Part shown: positions 14,318 through 14,349 of the stretch, piece after piece | Numbering within the stretch: the first letter of the stretch is position 1 | Layout of the letters: each line of letters begins with the position of its first letter | Source of the DNA: an uncultured Catenibacterium sp. | GTDB lineage: Bacteria > Bacillota_I > Bacilli_A > Erysipelotrichales > Coprobacillaceae | Direction of reading: 5' to 3' | Assembly (NCBI RefSeq): GCF_900764565.1 | Contig: NZ_CAAFOM010000010.1 | Location: 1 to 14,349 of the forward strand | DNA: 14,349 bases | Notes under the pieces: generated by a model | What the model saw: the letters and a program-made list of their open reading frames with translations, nothing else | Databases searched by the model: none | Told to the model about the DNA's origin: nothing | Position numbers and translations under genes: made by a program

Positions 14318-14349
14318 AGATCGGAAGAGCACACGTCTGAACTCCAGTC
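14318..14349 (+). other. Untrimmed Illumina TruSeq adapter
   Basis: The final 32 bases begin AGATCGGAAGAGC and continue exactly as the standard Illumina Read 1 3' adapter. This is library sequence, not genome. It breaks the ClC reading frame at the junction and should be removed. Confidence 0.98.

Overview
The window looks like a piece of a low-GC Gram-positive (Firmicutes/Bacillota) chromosome. The evidence is A+T-rich codon use, T-box leaders, a CcpA-type cre pair, a CIRCE/HrcA operator, near-consensus sigma-A promoters and AGGAGG ribosome binding sites. Coprobacillaceae or another Erysipelotrichia is my best guess from protein flavour and gene order; this is inference and not proven. All genes read leftward on the minus strand. 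I see no mobile element, CRISPR array, tRNA or rRNA. The content is housekeeping, and the interest lies mainly in its regulation.

In transcription order (right to left): the 3' half of a ClC-type chloride channel/transporter with a TrkA-C tail, cut by the contig end; a complete tyrosine T-box leader and tyrS; truB and ribF, sharing one base; rpsO with its own promoter inside ribF; a terminator; pnp and maf, sharing one base; a terminator; a phosphofructokinase gene whose promoter carries two cre sites; a terminator; a TPR protein gene in the place of Bacillus ysoA; tig (trigger factor) with a CIRCE element just upstream; a strong terminator; lon and ysxC (engB), one base apart; a terminator; a lone PTS EIIB gene; and the start of a second T-box leader running off the left end.

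The genes fall into translation and ribosome assembly (tyrS, truB, rpsO, ysxC), RNA turnover (pnp), protein quality control (tig, lon), flavin cofactor synthesis (ribF), nucleotide sanitation (maf), and glycolysis or sugar uptake (pfk, EIIB). The block TPR-tig-lon-ysxC matches the Bacillus ysoA-tig-clpX-lonB-lonA-ysxC block but lacks clpX and lonB. The most notable signals are the CIRCE element written into the last nine codons of the TPR gene, the double cre at pfk, and the partial T-box that predicts an unseen amino-acid gene to the left. The last 32 bases are Illumina adapter, not genome.
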